This document shows positions 50,112 through 63,050 of a stretch of 64,000 nt of DNA, piece after piece. The position numbers and the translations under genes were made by a program. Every line of letters begins with the position of its first letter. Positions within the stretch are counted from its first letter, which is position 1. Origin of the DNA: Trema orientale (taxonomy: Eukaryota > Streptophyta > Magnoliopsida > Rosales > Cannabaceae); contig JXTC01000413.1 in the NCBI GenBank assembly GCA_002914845.1, positions 1-64,000 on the forward strand, in the 5' to 3' direction. The notes below the pieces were generated by a model. The model was not told where the DNA came from. It ran no database searches and saw nothing but the letters and a program-made list of their open reading frames with translations.

Positions 50112-50535
50112 ATGGCTGCTGCTGCTGCTGCGGCTTTAGCCGCCGCCGACGACCGACTCGGCTCGACGAGCAGCCGTCGGAGCTGGCCGTCCGGGGGAAG
50201 TTTCCGGGAGGTTTGGACGGCGCAGTCCGACGTGTTCGGCCGGCGGAACGAGGAGGACGACGAGGAGAAGCTACGGTGGGCCGCGATCCAGAGGATACCG
50301 ACGTTCGAGCGTTTGAGGAAAGGAGTGATTAAGCAGGTTCTTGACAATGGAAGAATTGTTCATAATGAGATCGATTTCACTAAGCTTGGGATGTTGGAGA
50401 AGAAGCAGATTATGGAGACTGTACTCAAAATTGTCGAAGAAGATAACGAGAAGTTTCTTCGCAGACTCAGAGACAGAACTGATAGGTATATACATGTTAA
50501 AAAGAAGTGTGGTTATCACTAGGCTATTCTAATAA

Positions 50536-50567
<32 letters not shown>

Positions 50568-53500
50568 GAACTGTTTATTTTCTTTTGAATTAATAATTGG
50601 TTTACTTTGAATTGATTTTTTTTTTCTTTTTAAATTTTTTGGTAGGGCGGGAATTGAGATTCCGAAAATCGAAATTCGGTATGAGCGATTGTGTATTGAA
50701 GGAGATATGTATGTTGGGAGCAGAGCACTTCCTACTCTGCTTAATGCTACCTTGAACTCCATAGAGGTACTTCTATTTGAATTTTGATACTTTAGTAGTA
50801 CAATTTTGAGTATTGTGAAAGAATTTTTTGTTTTAAAAAAAAGTTTAAAATTCTCTCTTGTTTTGGATAAAGAGTTTGAACAAAATTTTGTTTTCTTTCT
50901 TATTTGTTTTTTTTTAACTTTTTGTATGTAACTTTACTTTTGTTTTTAATGATAATATGTTTCATACAAATTTTGACTTGGCAGTTTTAGGTTTAAATTT
51001 ATGTTTTGTTTGTTATTGAGCGTAGAGTATTCTGGGATGTTTTGGACTAGTTCCATCGAAGAAGACAAAAATTCAGATACTTAAAGATGTCAGCGGAATT
51101 GTCAAACCTTCCAGGTACATCTATGAAACTTTGAATTCTTATTATGGACAACTTGATATAATACATGCCTCGAGCAACATTAAAGAAACTCAAATTTATC
51201 ATTTTCAGGCTTATTATCTTGTTGATAGACAATTATTATTTTAGTTTTATTTTAATTTATATTTGTCCAATTTCATTATACAAGCAGCCTTAGTTGCATT
51301 TTTTTTTTTAATTTTTGTAACCAATATTGATTGAAGTTGGTAATTTCTAGGATGACTCTACTTCTAGGCCCTCCAGGTGCAGGGAAAACAACTTTGTTGC
51401 TGGCACTTGCAGGAAAGCTTGATCAGAATTTGAGGGTCGTAATTTTTGTTTCTATAATCGTAGTCAGTTTTGATACATAATTAAGCTTAAATTATATAGT
51501 TATTGCGTATCTACTATAGTCTGTTTATTAAAGTCTTGAAGTTCTATAAGCAGGTATCTGGGAAAGTGACTTATTGTGGTCATGAAATGAATGAATTTGT
51601 TCCTCGAAGAACATGTGCTTACATTGGTCAGCATGATCTGCACTATGGCGAGATGACAGTAAGAGAGACACTGGATTTCTCAGGGCGTTGTTTAGGCGTC
51701 GGAACGAAGTATGATACGTTAGCAGAACTCTCAAGAAGAGAGAAAGAAGCAGGAATTAAGCCAGACCCTGAGATTGATGCATTCATGAAAGCCACAGCAA
51801 TATCAGGCCAAGAAACTAGTTTGGTTACAGATTATGTTCTCAAGGTTCGCTCTCTTATAAAACAGAAAGTTTTATTGAGTACTTTCTGTCTTCTTATTCA
51901 ACAATAATCTTTACAAAGAATGGTAACAGATACTTGGATTGGATATCTGTGCGGACATACTCGTCGGTGATGAGATGAGAAGAGGTATTTCTGGTGGCCA
52001 GAAAAAGCGTTTAACAATAGGTATGTTCTTCAGGGTAAGCCTCATTATAACAAGTCCATGATCTCTTTTGGTCGAAAACATTCAATGCTACATTTGGTTA
52101 CCAAAGATATTCTACTTTTATTGTTGAAGATGTTTCATGTAAACAATGTAAAGAGAATTATGGTTTTTGCAAAATTTATGAACCGAAAAATTTGCAGGGG
52201 AGATGTTGGTAGGACCAGCCAAGGTTCTTCTGATGGATGAGATTTCGACGGGGTTGGACAGTGCAACGGCTTTTCAGATTTGCAACTACATGAGGCAAAT
52301 GGTTCATATTTCAGATGTAACAATGGTTGTGTCTCTTCTACAGCCAGCACCAGAGACATATGAGCTCTTTGATGATATTATCTTGCTTTCAGAAGGTCAG
52401 ATTGTGTACCAAGGGCCTAAAGAGAATGTCCTGGAGTTTTTTGAGTACATGGGATTCAAATGCCCAGAGAGGAAAGGAGTAGCTGACTTTCTACAAGAAG
52501 TAACTTCCAAGAAAGACCAAGAACAATATTGGTTAAACAAGGACCAACCTTATACATTCATTTCAGTTCCTGACTTTGTAAAAGGCTTCAAATCTTTCCA
52601 TATTGGCCAACAACTTGAAGCTGATTTAAGGGTTCCGTTTGACAAATCCAGAACCCACCCAGCTGCATTGGTGAAACAAAAGTATGGGCTTTCGACTTGG
52701 GAACTGTTAAAAGCATGCTTTTCAAGGGAGTGGCTGTTGATGAAGCGAAATTCTTTTGTCTATGTGTTCAAGTGTACTCAAATAACAATCATGTCAATAA
52801 TCGCCATGACCGTGTTCCTTAGGACAAAAATGCACGTCGGCACTCTAGAAGATGGGAACAAATTCTTTGGAGCACTCTTTTTTGGGATAATTAATGTGAT
52901 GTTCAATGGCATGGCAGAAATGGCATTGACAGTTTTCAAGCTTCCTGTCTTCTATAAACAAAGGGATTTCTTGTTTTACCCTGCATGGGCTTTTGGCTTA
53001 CCAATTTGTGTCCTCAAGATTCCACTATCCTTTATTGAATCTGGAATATGGATTGTTCTTACATACTACACAATTGGGTTTGCTCCAGCTGCTAGCAGGT
53101 AAATATGGCTCTAGGAATTTGTTCCACCATCCCTTTTTAGCAATTCAAATTTGAGTTATCTTACCAACTTGTGGATCTTTCTTTTACGACAGATTTTTCA
53201 AACAATTCTTGGCTTACTTCGGCTTGCATCAGATGGCTTTGTCTTTATTTCGGCTTGGAGCTGCCGCAGGAAGGACACTAGTTATTGCAAATATGGGGGG
53301 TACCTTTGCCATGTTGATAATTCTTGTGCTAGGAGGATTTGTTATTTCAAGAAGTAAGTTGATTATTATTATTTTTGATTAGTTTTTTCAGAATCATTGT
53401 TTAAAAGCACGCTGTAGCATGTTACCATACATAAACACACAAACAATATTTGTTATGACAATTATGGATTCTTCTCATGCTTCCTTCATTTTGAGGTGCA

Positions 53501-56500
53501 GATGACATTGAGCCATGGCTGTTGTGGGCCTACTATGCTTCCCCCATGATGTACGGACAGAATGCAATATTCATGAATGAATTCCTTGATGAAAGATGGA
53601 ATGCAGTAAGATCTCTTAGTGGTTTTCCATTACAATTTTTTTCTTTAAAAGAAGAAACAATAAGAATATACCCAAATGTAAGTTGGGATTAGGTAGATGA
53701 TTTTTTCTTAAATATAAGTGTAGATATGGATGATTAGGAATTTTTTGGCTTTAAGTTGTCATCATTGGAGTTCTAATGACTTCCTTACCTATTATAGCCA
53801 GTTTTTGTTCCCGGACATAACCAATCTACTACGGTGGGAAAAGTCCTTCTAGAGTCCAAAGGGTTCTTTACAGAAGAATATTGGTATTGGATTTGCATTG
53901 GGGCACTTCTTGGGTTTTCTCTTCTCTTCAACACTTTATTTATTGTAGCATTGGCCTTTCTGAAACGTAAGTCGTCTCTTATTATTTTACTCGAGTGTTT
54001 TGTTCATGGAAACAATGTTCTGGAGTTGTCTAACCAATTTCATGTGGAAAACAATCAGCTCTTGGAGATTCAAAGGCTGTCATTGCAAATGAAGAAAGTG
54101 ACAAAAAGAAAAAGAAGTCATCCTCTAGACAACGAACATTTGAAGGTTTAGACTGTTCTTTCTTCCCTTCATCTTGTGTGGATATTTAAAAACAAAATAA
54201 GGTTCTGTTTTATTTATCAATGGAGTAGAAATATAAAATTGATTTTTGGTATGCTTCCTCTGCTTAAGTTACATTTACCTGTCTTTAGTCCTTTGGACAG
54301 GAAATAAGGAAGCTAATTCAACAAAGGTTAACATACATGACAAAAAAATTAGTAACAGATATTGAACCAATCGATTTCTCTTATTAGGCCTGACCTTGTT
54401 TGAAAAATCTACAGGTCTTGAAATGCCAGTGAGAGGTTCTTCAGAAACCATTAGATCGTCCGAGCATGCACCGAGGAGAGGAATGGTCTTGCCCTTTCAA
54501 CCCCTATCACTTGCTTTTAGCCATGTGAACTACTACGTGGACATGCCTGCTGTAAGTTTTTCCTTTAAAGCCTTTCACCCCCGGGTTTTAAGTACCATTT
54601 TCATTTTTCATGGAAGTTTCTTTTGGCAGCATTATTGAAATATCTGCATCATACAAGAACGTAGGCTATAGCAAGTTATTTAGTCAGTCTGTTTTGCAAC
54701 TTAAAATTCGATTGTTTTAAAAACCCTCTTAGAGTAGTATATGATTGATCTATAACCCAACAATACTTTGGCAACATTCTCCTCTTGGTCTTTATCAAAT
54801 GAGCGAAAACATTTTCTCCAAGAAACCATTTTTTATTTGAAGCAAGGACTGATCAGGTCAGGTATCTCATACCAGGAAATGAAGAAACATGGAGTTGAAG
54901 AAGATCGTCTTCAACTGCTACGAGATGTCACCGGTGCTTTTAGGCCAGGAATATTAACAGCACTAGTTGGTGTCACTGGAGCTGGAAAGACAACCCTTCT
55001 AGATGTCTTGGCTGGAAGAAAGACAGGTGGATACATTGAAGGAAACATTAGCATCTCGGGTTATCCAAAGAACCAAGAAACTTTTACTCGGATCAGTGGT
55101 TATTGTGAGCAGAATGACATACATTCACCACATGTGACAGTCTATGAATCTCTTATCTATTCAGCATGGCTTCGTCTTCCTTCAGATGTAAAGGGAAAAA
55201 CACGAAGTGTATGTTGAAGTAGAATCATCCCTCTCTCAATCTTACAATATTTTTTATCTGATAAAAGTTGAAATTCACATTTTTTTTTAGTGATCCCAAC
55301 TATTGATACTTTCCTGCCTATCACAGATGTTTGTTGAAGAAGTCATGGAATTAGTTGAGTTAAATCCTATTAGAGATGCTCTAGTAGGCCTTCCAGGTGT
55401 AGATGGTCTTTCAACAGAACAAAGGAAAAGACTGACAATAGCAGTGGAGTTGGTTGCTAATCCATCCATTATCTTCATGGATGAACCAACATCTGGTCTT
55501 GACGCCCGAGCAGCTGCTATTGTCATGCGTACTGTGAGAAATACGGTCGATACAGGCAGAACCGTTGTGTGCACAATTCACCAGCCAAGCATAGACATCT
55601 TTGAAGCTTTCGATGAGGTGCGAGTATATTCCTATACGTTGTTGCTGAGCTTTTCTAGCTCCATTTCTGTTTTTAAGCATCTATGTTGCATATTTCAACT
55701 CATCTTGTTGCAGTTAATACTAATGAAACTAGGTGGACAAGTGATATACGCCGGACCTCTTGGTCGCCATTCTCACAAGCTCATAGAATACCTCGAAGTG
55801 AGTTTAATGTGTACTGCTTTTTCATACTTCCTTCATGCCAATGAGAAGAAAAAAAAAAGGCTAGTCTTATATCTTGATATCCATACATAACACATTTGCA
55901 CTTATACTTCTTTAAACTGCTAAAAAATCTTGGCTCTCAAATTTTAGCGCTTTTGTTTTGATTGTCTTACTCACTAGATTAGCCTAACAGACTAACATGT
56001 ATAACCCACTACAGGGGATTGCAGAGGTTCCTAAGATTAAGGATGGTTATAATCCTGCAACATGGATGCTTGAGGTCACTAGTCCATCAGTTGAGGATCA
56101 ACTTAAAGTTGACTTTGCTGAAATTTATATCAAGTCTTCACTTTACCAGTTAAGTTATAACTTTCAATTCTATAGCCTTTTTTTTTCCCCAATGACATAT
56201 GATCTCTAGTTCAATGATTCTCATTCTCCACTTGATATTCTTTCAGGAACAATCAAGAGCTTATCAAAGAACTTAGTACTCCGGCGCAAGGGTCCAATGA
56301 CCTCTACTTTCCTACCAAATACTCCCAACCATTCCTTGTCCAATGCAAAGCTTGTTTTTGGAAACAACATTGGTCTTACTGGAGAAATCCACAATACAAC
56401 GGCATCCGGTTCTTCATGACCATAGTCATTGGTATCTTGTTTGGTCTGATCTTCTGGAACAAGGGACAAAAGACGTAAGTTCATCTTGTTTTGTTGGCAG

Positions 56501-57855
56501 TATAGAAAACTACGCGAATCTTTTTGCCTCCCCCGAAATTATTACTAGTATCCATCTTGCCTGCAATCCTTCAAGGACAAACTTCTCTTTGAAAAAACTT
56601 AATGACTTCATACTGGTTATTATGTCATAACAGAGCCACATTCCAAGATCTTATGACTCTTCTTGGAGCAGTGTTTACTGCTGTGTTTTTCCTTGGAGCC
56701 AGCAACGGTTCTGCGGTTCAGCCTATAGTGGACATTGAGAGAACAGTTTTCTACCGTGAAAGAGCCGCTGGAATGTACTCAGCACTACCTTATGCATGTG
56801 CTCAGGTACACAATTACCTTGGCCACGTTTACTAATCCGTAATCGGAGTTAAAATAAAGAAAATTTGGAAACAAATTTTTGCGAGTCTCTTGCATAATTA
56901 GTAAAATTAGAAGGGATAACACAATATTTGATTCATTATCATCCTCTACAAAACTTTTCCTATTACAATTCTTTTTGTTACGGATCAGTAAGCATACTCT
57001 TCATACCTAAAAAGTGATTGAAAAAAAAAAATTGATTGGGATGTATATTCCAATTTGGTTTAGCCTCTCACCAGGTTAAGCTTCTAGGATAATAAATCAT
57101 CTAACATTACATCTCCACATTTTTTCTTTCTAAAACTAGTTCTTGTATATTGTAACCCTGTTTGAGCACGCATACTTCTACACTCAAACAAGTATTCCCA
57201 TAATTTTGCAGGTGGCCATAGAGATAATTTATTCAGCAATTCAAGCTTTTATTTACACCCTTATCATCTACTCTATGATTGGATTTGAGTGGAAAGCAGA
57301 CAAATTTTGGTGGTTTTTCTACTACATATTCATGTGCCTTGTTTACTTCACATTGTATGGAATGATGGCTGTGGCATTGACTCCTGGTCACCAAATTGGT
57401 GCCATTTTCTTGTACTTCTTTTTTAGCTTCTGGGTCTTATTCTGTGGCTTTCTTATTCCTAGGAAGGTTAGTATGTTACACTGTTACATTTTGGTAAATG
57501 GATAAACTTTTTTAGCTTTAAGGGTCTCACAATTGTTGTTGTTGTTGTTGTTTTTTTTTTTTTTCTTTATAAACTGTTACAGCAAATTCCAATCTGGTGG
57601 AGATGGTACTACTGGGCTTCTCCTGTGTCTTGGACCATACATGGCCTAGTCTCATCTCAATTGGGGGACAAAGATACTAATATGGAGATACCTGGGTTTG
57701 GTTTTAGTATTCCACTGAAGGAGTTCATTAAAGAAAGACTGGATTTTGACTATGACTTCCTTCCAGTTGTTGCCATAGCCCATGTTGGGTGGGCTCTACT
57801 CTTCCTCTTTGTGTTTGCTTATGGCATAAAGTTTTTCAATTTCCAGAAAAGATAG
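50112..57855 (+). CDS. Full-size ABCG (PDR-type) ABC transporter, copy B
   Basis: Twenty exons: 50112-50485, 50646-50766, 51026-51114, 51351-51435, 51554-51844, 51930-52020, 52198-53098, 53193-53353, 53502-53605, 53798-53966, 54059-54145, 54415-54551, 54876-55208, 55327-55617, 55714-55797, 56015-56148, 56247-56474, 56634-56805, 57212-57466, 57583-57855. They give 4380 nt, 1459 aa. Exon lengths equal those of copy A except exons 1, 10 and 11, which differ by +9, +3 and +9 nt, so this is a clear tandem paralogue. NBD1-TMD1-NBD2-TMD2 are complete: GPPGAGKT (201-208), [24 protein letters not shown] (902-909), LSTEQRKR and [10 protein letters not shown]. After the first signature it reads LTIG where copy A reads VTTG. 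The start at 50112 is chosen because homology begins soon after; it opens with a seven-Ala run. An in-frame ATG at 50007 would add 35 residues with a Thr run. The substrate is unknown. Confidence 0.95.
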
Positions 57856-58044
57856 CCTCAACTAATTTCATTCCTAGTAAAACATTCACTAAAGGGAAAT
57901 ATTACAGTTTTTTCGATTCTTTTAGTGCTTTTTTCTTTTGTTATTTATTTAGTTGTAGTTTTTTTTTTCTCCTTATGATCTTCATTTGAAATATATAAAT
58001 TATCAACTTGGTGAACTCTAAATATTCAAAAATATATTAATGTA

Positions 58045-58330
58045 GAGAAATTTAGGTGGATGACCAAAATTTTAAATTTGATTAAGTAGATGTCTACTTT
58101 AAAAATTTTATAGCTAAATGTCCAGGTATATATATTTTTACACTTAGTAGATACACATATCTACCAATTTTAGTTACTGTACTGAAATGCACTGGGTATA
58201 TAATTTTTTGTACTTGGTATATAAAATTTTACACTTTGTATATATACCGGATATTTTGCTCTAATATTTGACAAATGGAAATTTACTGAAATTGGGCCTA
58301 AAATTTGGTCATATTTCTATAAGCCTCTAT
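58045..58330. mobile_element. Possible MITE with weak inverted ends
   Basis: GGATGACCAAAATTTTA near the left and, in reverse, ATATGACCAAATTTTA near the right form an imperfect inverted pair around AT-rich non-coding DNA. No target duplication is seen. This is weak support only. Confidence 0.3.
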
Positions 58331-58714
58331 TTTGTATTGTAAAAGACGTTTTCAAATCTTATATTTGTGTCAAATTTAAAAAAGAAAAAAGAAAATCTTA
58401 TATTTGTGTCTTGAATTTTTTCTTTTGTCCAATTTGATGATGAATACCGACATTCTTTTCTCGATTTGTCAATTTTGAGGTTTTTTTGGGCTAAAATATA
58501 CAACTTATCAACGTGGTGATGAACTCTAAATATTCATCAATATAATTAGTATCACTATTGGGAATCTAAATTCGTGACTTTTAGTAATTTTAAGTAAAAA
58601 TATAATTAAATATTAATTTTACGAAATTTAGGAGAAATCAAATATTTAAAAATTTCATTTTGATCCTCAAACCATTACAAATTCCAAAATCATTAAAACT
58701 CTTATTAATTTTAA

Positions 58715-58887
58715 GGGGATGGCTATGGTAGGGGCGTCCCTACGTAGGGTCATGCCTTAAATATCGTTTGATGGGAATCTGTGGGGAATAACGGGAATCT
58801 GTGGAGAATCTATTTATATACAGATTCTCATCCAACGGTGAATAGACAGGGCCCTACGTAGGGGCACCCCTACTGTAGACGCGCCCT
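58715..58887. mobile_element. hAT-type MITE (173 bp) with perfect 8-bp target duplications
   Basis: The 8-mer AATTTTAA flanks both sides (58707-58714 and 58888-58895). The arms at 58723-58749 and 58852-58878 are 27-bp inverted repeats with four mismatches, containing GTCCCTACGTAGGG / CCCTACGTAGGGGC. No coding. The 8-bp duplication points to hAT. Confidence 0.85.
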
Positions 58888-58895
58888 AATTTTAA

Positions 58896-61800
58896 TTACT
58901 TAAAAAAGTACTCATCAAAGTTTAAGAAAGTTTCTAGTTATTTCATTTGGAAACTTATTAAGAAATCATGAATTTTGGTAAATTGAGTTTAATTGAAAAC
59001 TTTAGCCCAATATTTAAAATAGTTTACATAAAATCACTTGTAGTTTCAAGTTCTCAAATTAATAACAAAACTATCTTTATATATCCACTTAGTAAGTATA
59101 CCAATCTTAGCTACATATTTGAACAAGGAAAAGAAATTTAACAGAGTATAGACACCCACTAGGAAAAAAGAGTAGAAATATAAACACAAGCTACACAGCT
59201 TGTCTAACTATCAAGACGACTATCTCAAGTATTCAAACACCTGAAAGAGAGAGAAGTAGAGGGTAAGCATTCACATACTCAGTAGAAATTCAATAACATT
59301 TTTGAATGGGTGCGATTTTACCAAACCTGTATAGTTAGTACTTTTTTCAAAATCTATTTATAAACTGAGTTATAATTAAAATACAGAATAATCACATATT
59401 CAAAATCAAAACTAACACCACGTGATTGTACATATCATACATCAACCAATGTAAATGAGTGAGCTCTCATCCTCCCATCTCAACCAAGGTACCCAGCATC
59501 CTAATATTACCCGGAGGTGTGTCAGCCAAAAACTTGCGCATGGTTCTAGGTCTTTCACCTAGTATTGCAGCAACTCGCCAGCAATCTAAACTACCATGAT
59601 GCAATAATAGAACTCAAGTATGTGATCCTATGGTATATACAATATTTAATAATTCACAATAACCATGCATCCAAGAATTTATCAAATCATGCTTTAAAAT
59701 CCCACTTGGCATTATTCTGGGATTTACTGTAACATAGGCAGCACACTGTTGTATTACCCCATAATCACAATTTAAAAATATGTATAAAAATCCACACAGT
59801 CCAATCCTAGTATAATCTATTATGTTTCAACAATTTATCAATCATCGTAAAATTCATGATGTTTCATAAATCAATAATAATGAAATTATAAATCAAAACA
59901 AGTACAAAACCAGGTAATTGGACCTATGTCTCGAGATGGTAGCTATACCAAGAGCTAACGACGCTCAAAGAAACTCTCGTTAGTTACTTGAGTGCTCGGA
60001 CGGTCGTTTCGGGAATCCCGTAAGCTCACTTTTAAAAGTGACTTTTCTAACGGAGCCTCAATATAAGAAACGATTATCACAATTGAATTCCTAGCGCCTA
60101 AAATAGTTAGGTTAGTTATATAATTTGTCAAATTTGGGTCTCGGGACGATATGCGGCCTGACACGCAAAACGAACTATTTACGAGTCTTGTGCCCCTCAA
60201 TTTTTGTTTCATTTCAAAACATAGTGATATTTTATATCAAAGTTTGTCTCTCGACCTCACTGAGTTCGAATTCGAAGTCAGAATTCAGTTTTGAGCTCCC
60301 AAGCCTTAAACGGGCTTTAAACCCGAGAATTACAAAAAAGTCCATTTTTGGAATTTATTTGAAATATATCCACTTTCTCAATTCGAAAATTAACGCACTT
60401 TCAGAAATCATTTCAATGTCTAACATCTGTATTTATTCATGATTTTCCGTCCTCTATAACGCAATATAATTATTTCGGACAAAATAATTACTTTACGAAA
60501 ATAATTATAAAAATAACACAATTCATTTGATAAAGGGCCAAAACTGTGAAATTCTTACCCACGATGAGATGATGGCCGAGAAAGGTCCAAAAATGACGAC
60601 GATGATGAGACGAAACTCTACATGTCATCGGTGTGGCGAAACGACGCTGGACGGCAGAGCTACTACTGAAAATTCGATCGGCAGCAGAAGCTTCAGCAAC
60701 TCCAATCTCTGGCATACGGAGGTGAAATCCGGCGGCGTTGGTCGGCTCGCATCATTTGAGGGAGGGGCTTCACACGGGCCGGCACGTCTAGCTATCAGGC
60801 CGGCGTTGGCTCGGCGAATGAACAGTCACTCTGGGAGTGTTTTTGCTGAGAATTTTGGGGACTTGGGAAAAGAATGAAGGATTTTCGGAGGTTTTAAAAG
60901 CAAATAAAGAAACTGTGGCACACGTGTCACTCCCTGGGTGAGTGGACACTATTTCACTTAATTGCATTTTTGCCCGTTTTCGAAATTTGTTTTCATTTAT
61001 GCCCTCAACGTTTTACACTTTAGTCTCTGCTTTTAAATTTCTTTTTCACTTAAGTCCGAACGAACCTAGACTTAATTGTGTCCTCATTCATTTCATTTTT
61101 CAAAAAAAATCCAAAAATTTGAATTTACCAATTTGTCCTCAGCCCAAAATTACTTTTATACTTTTTTAAAATTTTGGTTTTTACAATTAGATTATTGTGC
61201 ATTATATTGTGAAAAAATTATCAAATTTCATATTAATTACGTGTCTGGGATTTCTTTTTTTATTGGATATTTTGTGACATTCTTTTTCTTGAATCTTGAT
61301 TAGTCAATTTTTTTCTCAAATTTAAAATTATGATAAATCAGTACACACTGACCTTTAAATTGTGGACAACTTGTCATAAGAAGGTACAGCAAAATTGTTC
61401 ACACCTATTCTCCAGTGTATGGCATAGCATTTATGGAGGAATGCTAGTATTATGCGTCAATCATTGATTAGTAATAAGACCTACGCACGTCCAGACCGGA
61501 TTTAAGAGCATATTTTCAAAACGACATATAGTTTAGGAGCAAAATTTCCAAACGATATAAAGTTTAGGTTGTTTTATGATCACTGTTTGTTATATTTTTT
61601 TAAAAAATAAAATGTGGTGTACTAGTGTGTACATCATGGCTTGCGATCTTACTAACCTATTTCTATATCGTTTAAGTTATATATATATATTGAATGTGAA
61701 CTATATATTTATATTCTTTCACTATTATTTATTTATTATATATTTATATTCATTATTATCTGTTGTGAACTATATAAGTTATAAGATGCGATAAGCAAAA

Positions 61801-62103
61801 TGTCTCGGTTACAAATACATGAAATAAAGATTAAATTCCCTCTTTATCATTAGCATAACTCACTCTCCCAAATGAATGTTCTTTTTAGTACATGAATGTT
61901 TCAACAATCCTTTTGATTGTTGGCTCAACTCATATTTAGTACTCTTGGCACTTTCACTTCAAACTCTCTTTATTAAGCGATTAAGCACTTAGTGCGACAA
62001 ACTCTCTTTTGACAAGCCAATTTCAAAAATTGTTCGATAACCGCAATTTAAAACGGAATTTAATAAGCATAGTAAAAGTTGTTTTTACAAAGTTAATTCT
62101 ACT
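58896..62103. other. Gene-free repeat-like region with a GC-rich island
   Basis: Most of this is AT-rich with no clear gene. From about 59.9 to 61.1 kb the composition changes. A GC-rich island at 60540-60880 has a minus-strand ATG (60715) followed by MPEIGVAEASAADR and, at 60558-60554 on the minus strand, a good GTAAG donor. This looks like a 5' exon or an LTR/UTR of a larger repeat read in reverse. I recognise no protein domain and cannot define ends, so I do not call a gene. Confidence 0.35.
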
Positions 62104-62112
62104 TTTATTATA

Positions 62113-62297
62113 GAGCAATGCTATGGGGGCACCAGTGGTGCCCAGCACCACAGTGACATGTCTGTTTGTCACTGGATGATTTAATTAATAAACTGGGTCC
62201 CACATAGGCCTCACTTAAATTATAATTATGATTAGCCAGTAACAGACTGACACATCACTGTGGTGCTGGGCACCACTAGTGCCCTATAGCATTATTC
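62113..62297. mobile_element. Mutator-like MITE (185 bp) with 9-bp target duplications
   Basis: The 9-mer TTTATTATA flanks both sides (62104-62112 and 62298-62306), the size typical of Mutator-like elements. Long inverted arms of about 62 bp (GAGCAATGCTATGGGGGCAC at the left; reverse of the right GAATAATGCTATAGGGCACT) continue through AGTGGTGCCCAGCACCACAG almost unchanged. The spacer is only about 60 bp, so the single strand would fold into a strong hairpin. No coding. Confidence 0.88.
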
Positions 62298-62306
62298 TTT
62301 ATTATA

Positions 62307-63002
62307 CAAATTTCATTAAATATCATTCAAAAACACTTACAATCTATAATTTAAGTATGACGCATATATTAATAATTAGCCGACAACAAATATACATATT
62401 ATATAATATTGGATATCATATAATGCTCGTAGCATTATTTATAGAAAATTGTTACCAGGAAAATATTAACAACAATTCTTTTGTTAACCTTTTACTCAGA
62501 GACCAAATTTATTAATCGACACGTGAATATAAAATAAGTGACAATGCTTCTTATGACATATTAATTAAGGAAAGAGTGATGTTAGGGGCACATTTTTTAC
62601 CATATATTTATTAAGAGAAGAATAATGTTAGGGATACCTTAAAATACTGAGTACCATATAAATTATTTAATTTCTTCTTAGATGATTATATTAATGCCTA
62701 AATCACACTTAAAGTATTATCACATCTTCTGATAAAAAAAATATCGTGCTTAGTTATATTATGAACACTATATGTTGCCTAATACTATATAATATTAATA
62801 TGTCAATATTTATGTAGATTTATACAAAACTCAATTTATTAATTAAAATTATTCAATAACAACTAATTTTATTAATTAAAAGTTAATTAAAATTAATCAT
62901 TGACAAACTCACACCTGAAAAAAAAAAAAAACTAGTATCATTGCTCAAGAGAAAGTGTTAAATTTGTTATCCCATGTACGGCCTACGATTGATAATCTAT
63001 CT
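62307..63002. other. Gene-free sequence upstream of RLPH2
   Basis: No gene is seen. Two diverged fragments beginning TGATGTTAGGGGCAC and TAATGTTAGGGATAC (about 62.58 and 62.62 kb) look like fragments of MITE ends. Confidence 0.4.
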
Positions 63003-63010
63003 ATATAAAA
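63003..63010 (+). promoter_or_regulatory. TATA box of RLPH2
   Basis: TATATAAA(A) lies about 40 bases before the ATG, in good promoter position. Transcription would begin about 30 bases downstream, so the 5' leader would be very short (about 10-20 bases). Confidence 0.6.
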
Positions 63011-63050
63011 CCGAAAACTCAAAAACTTTCAAAGAAAGCAACCAACAAAA

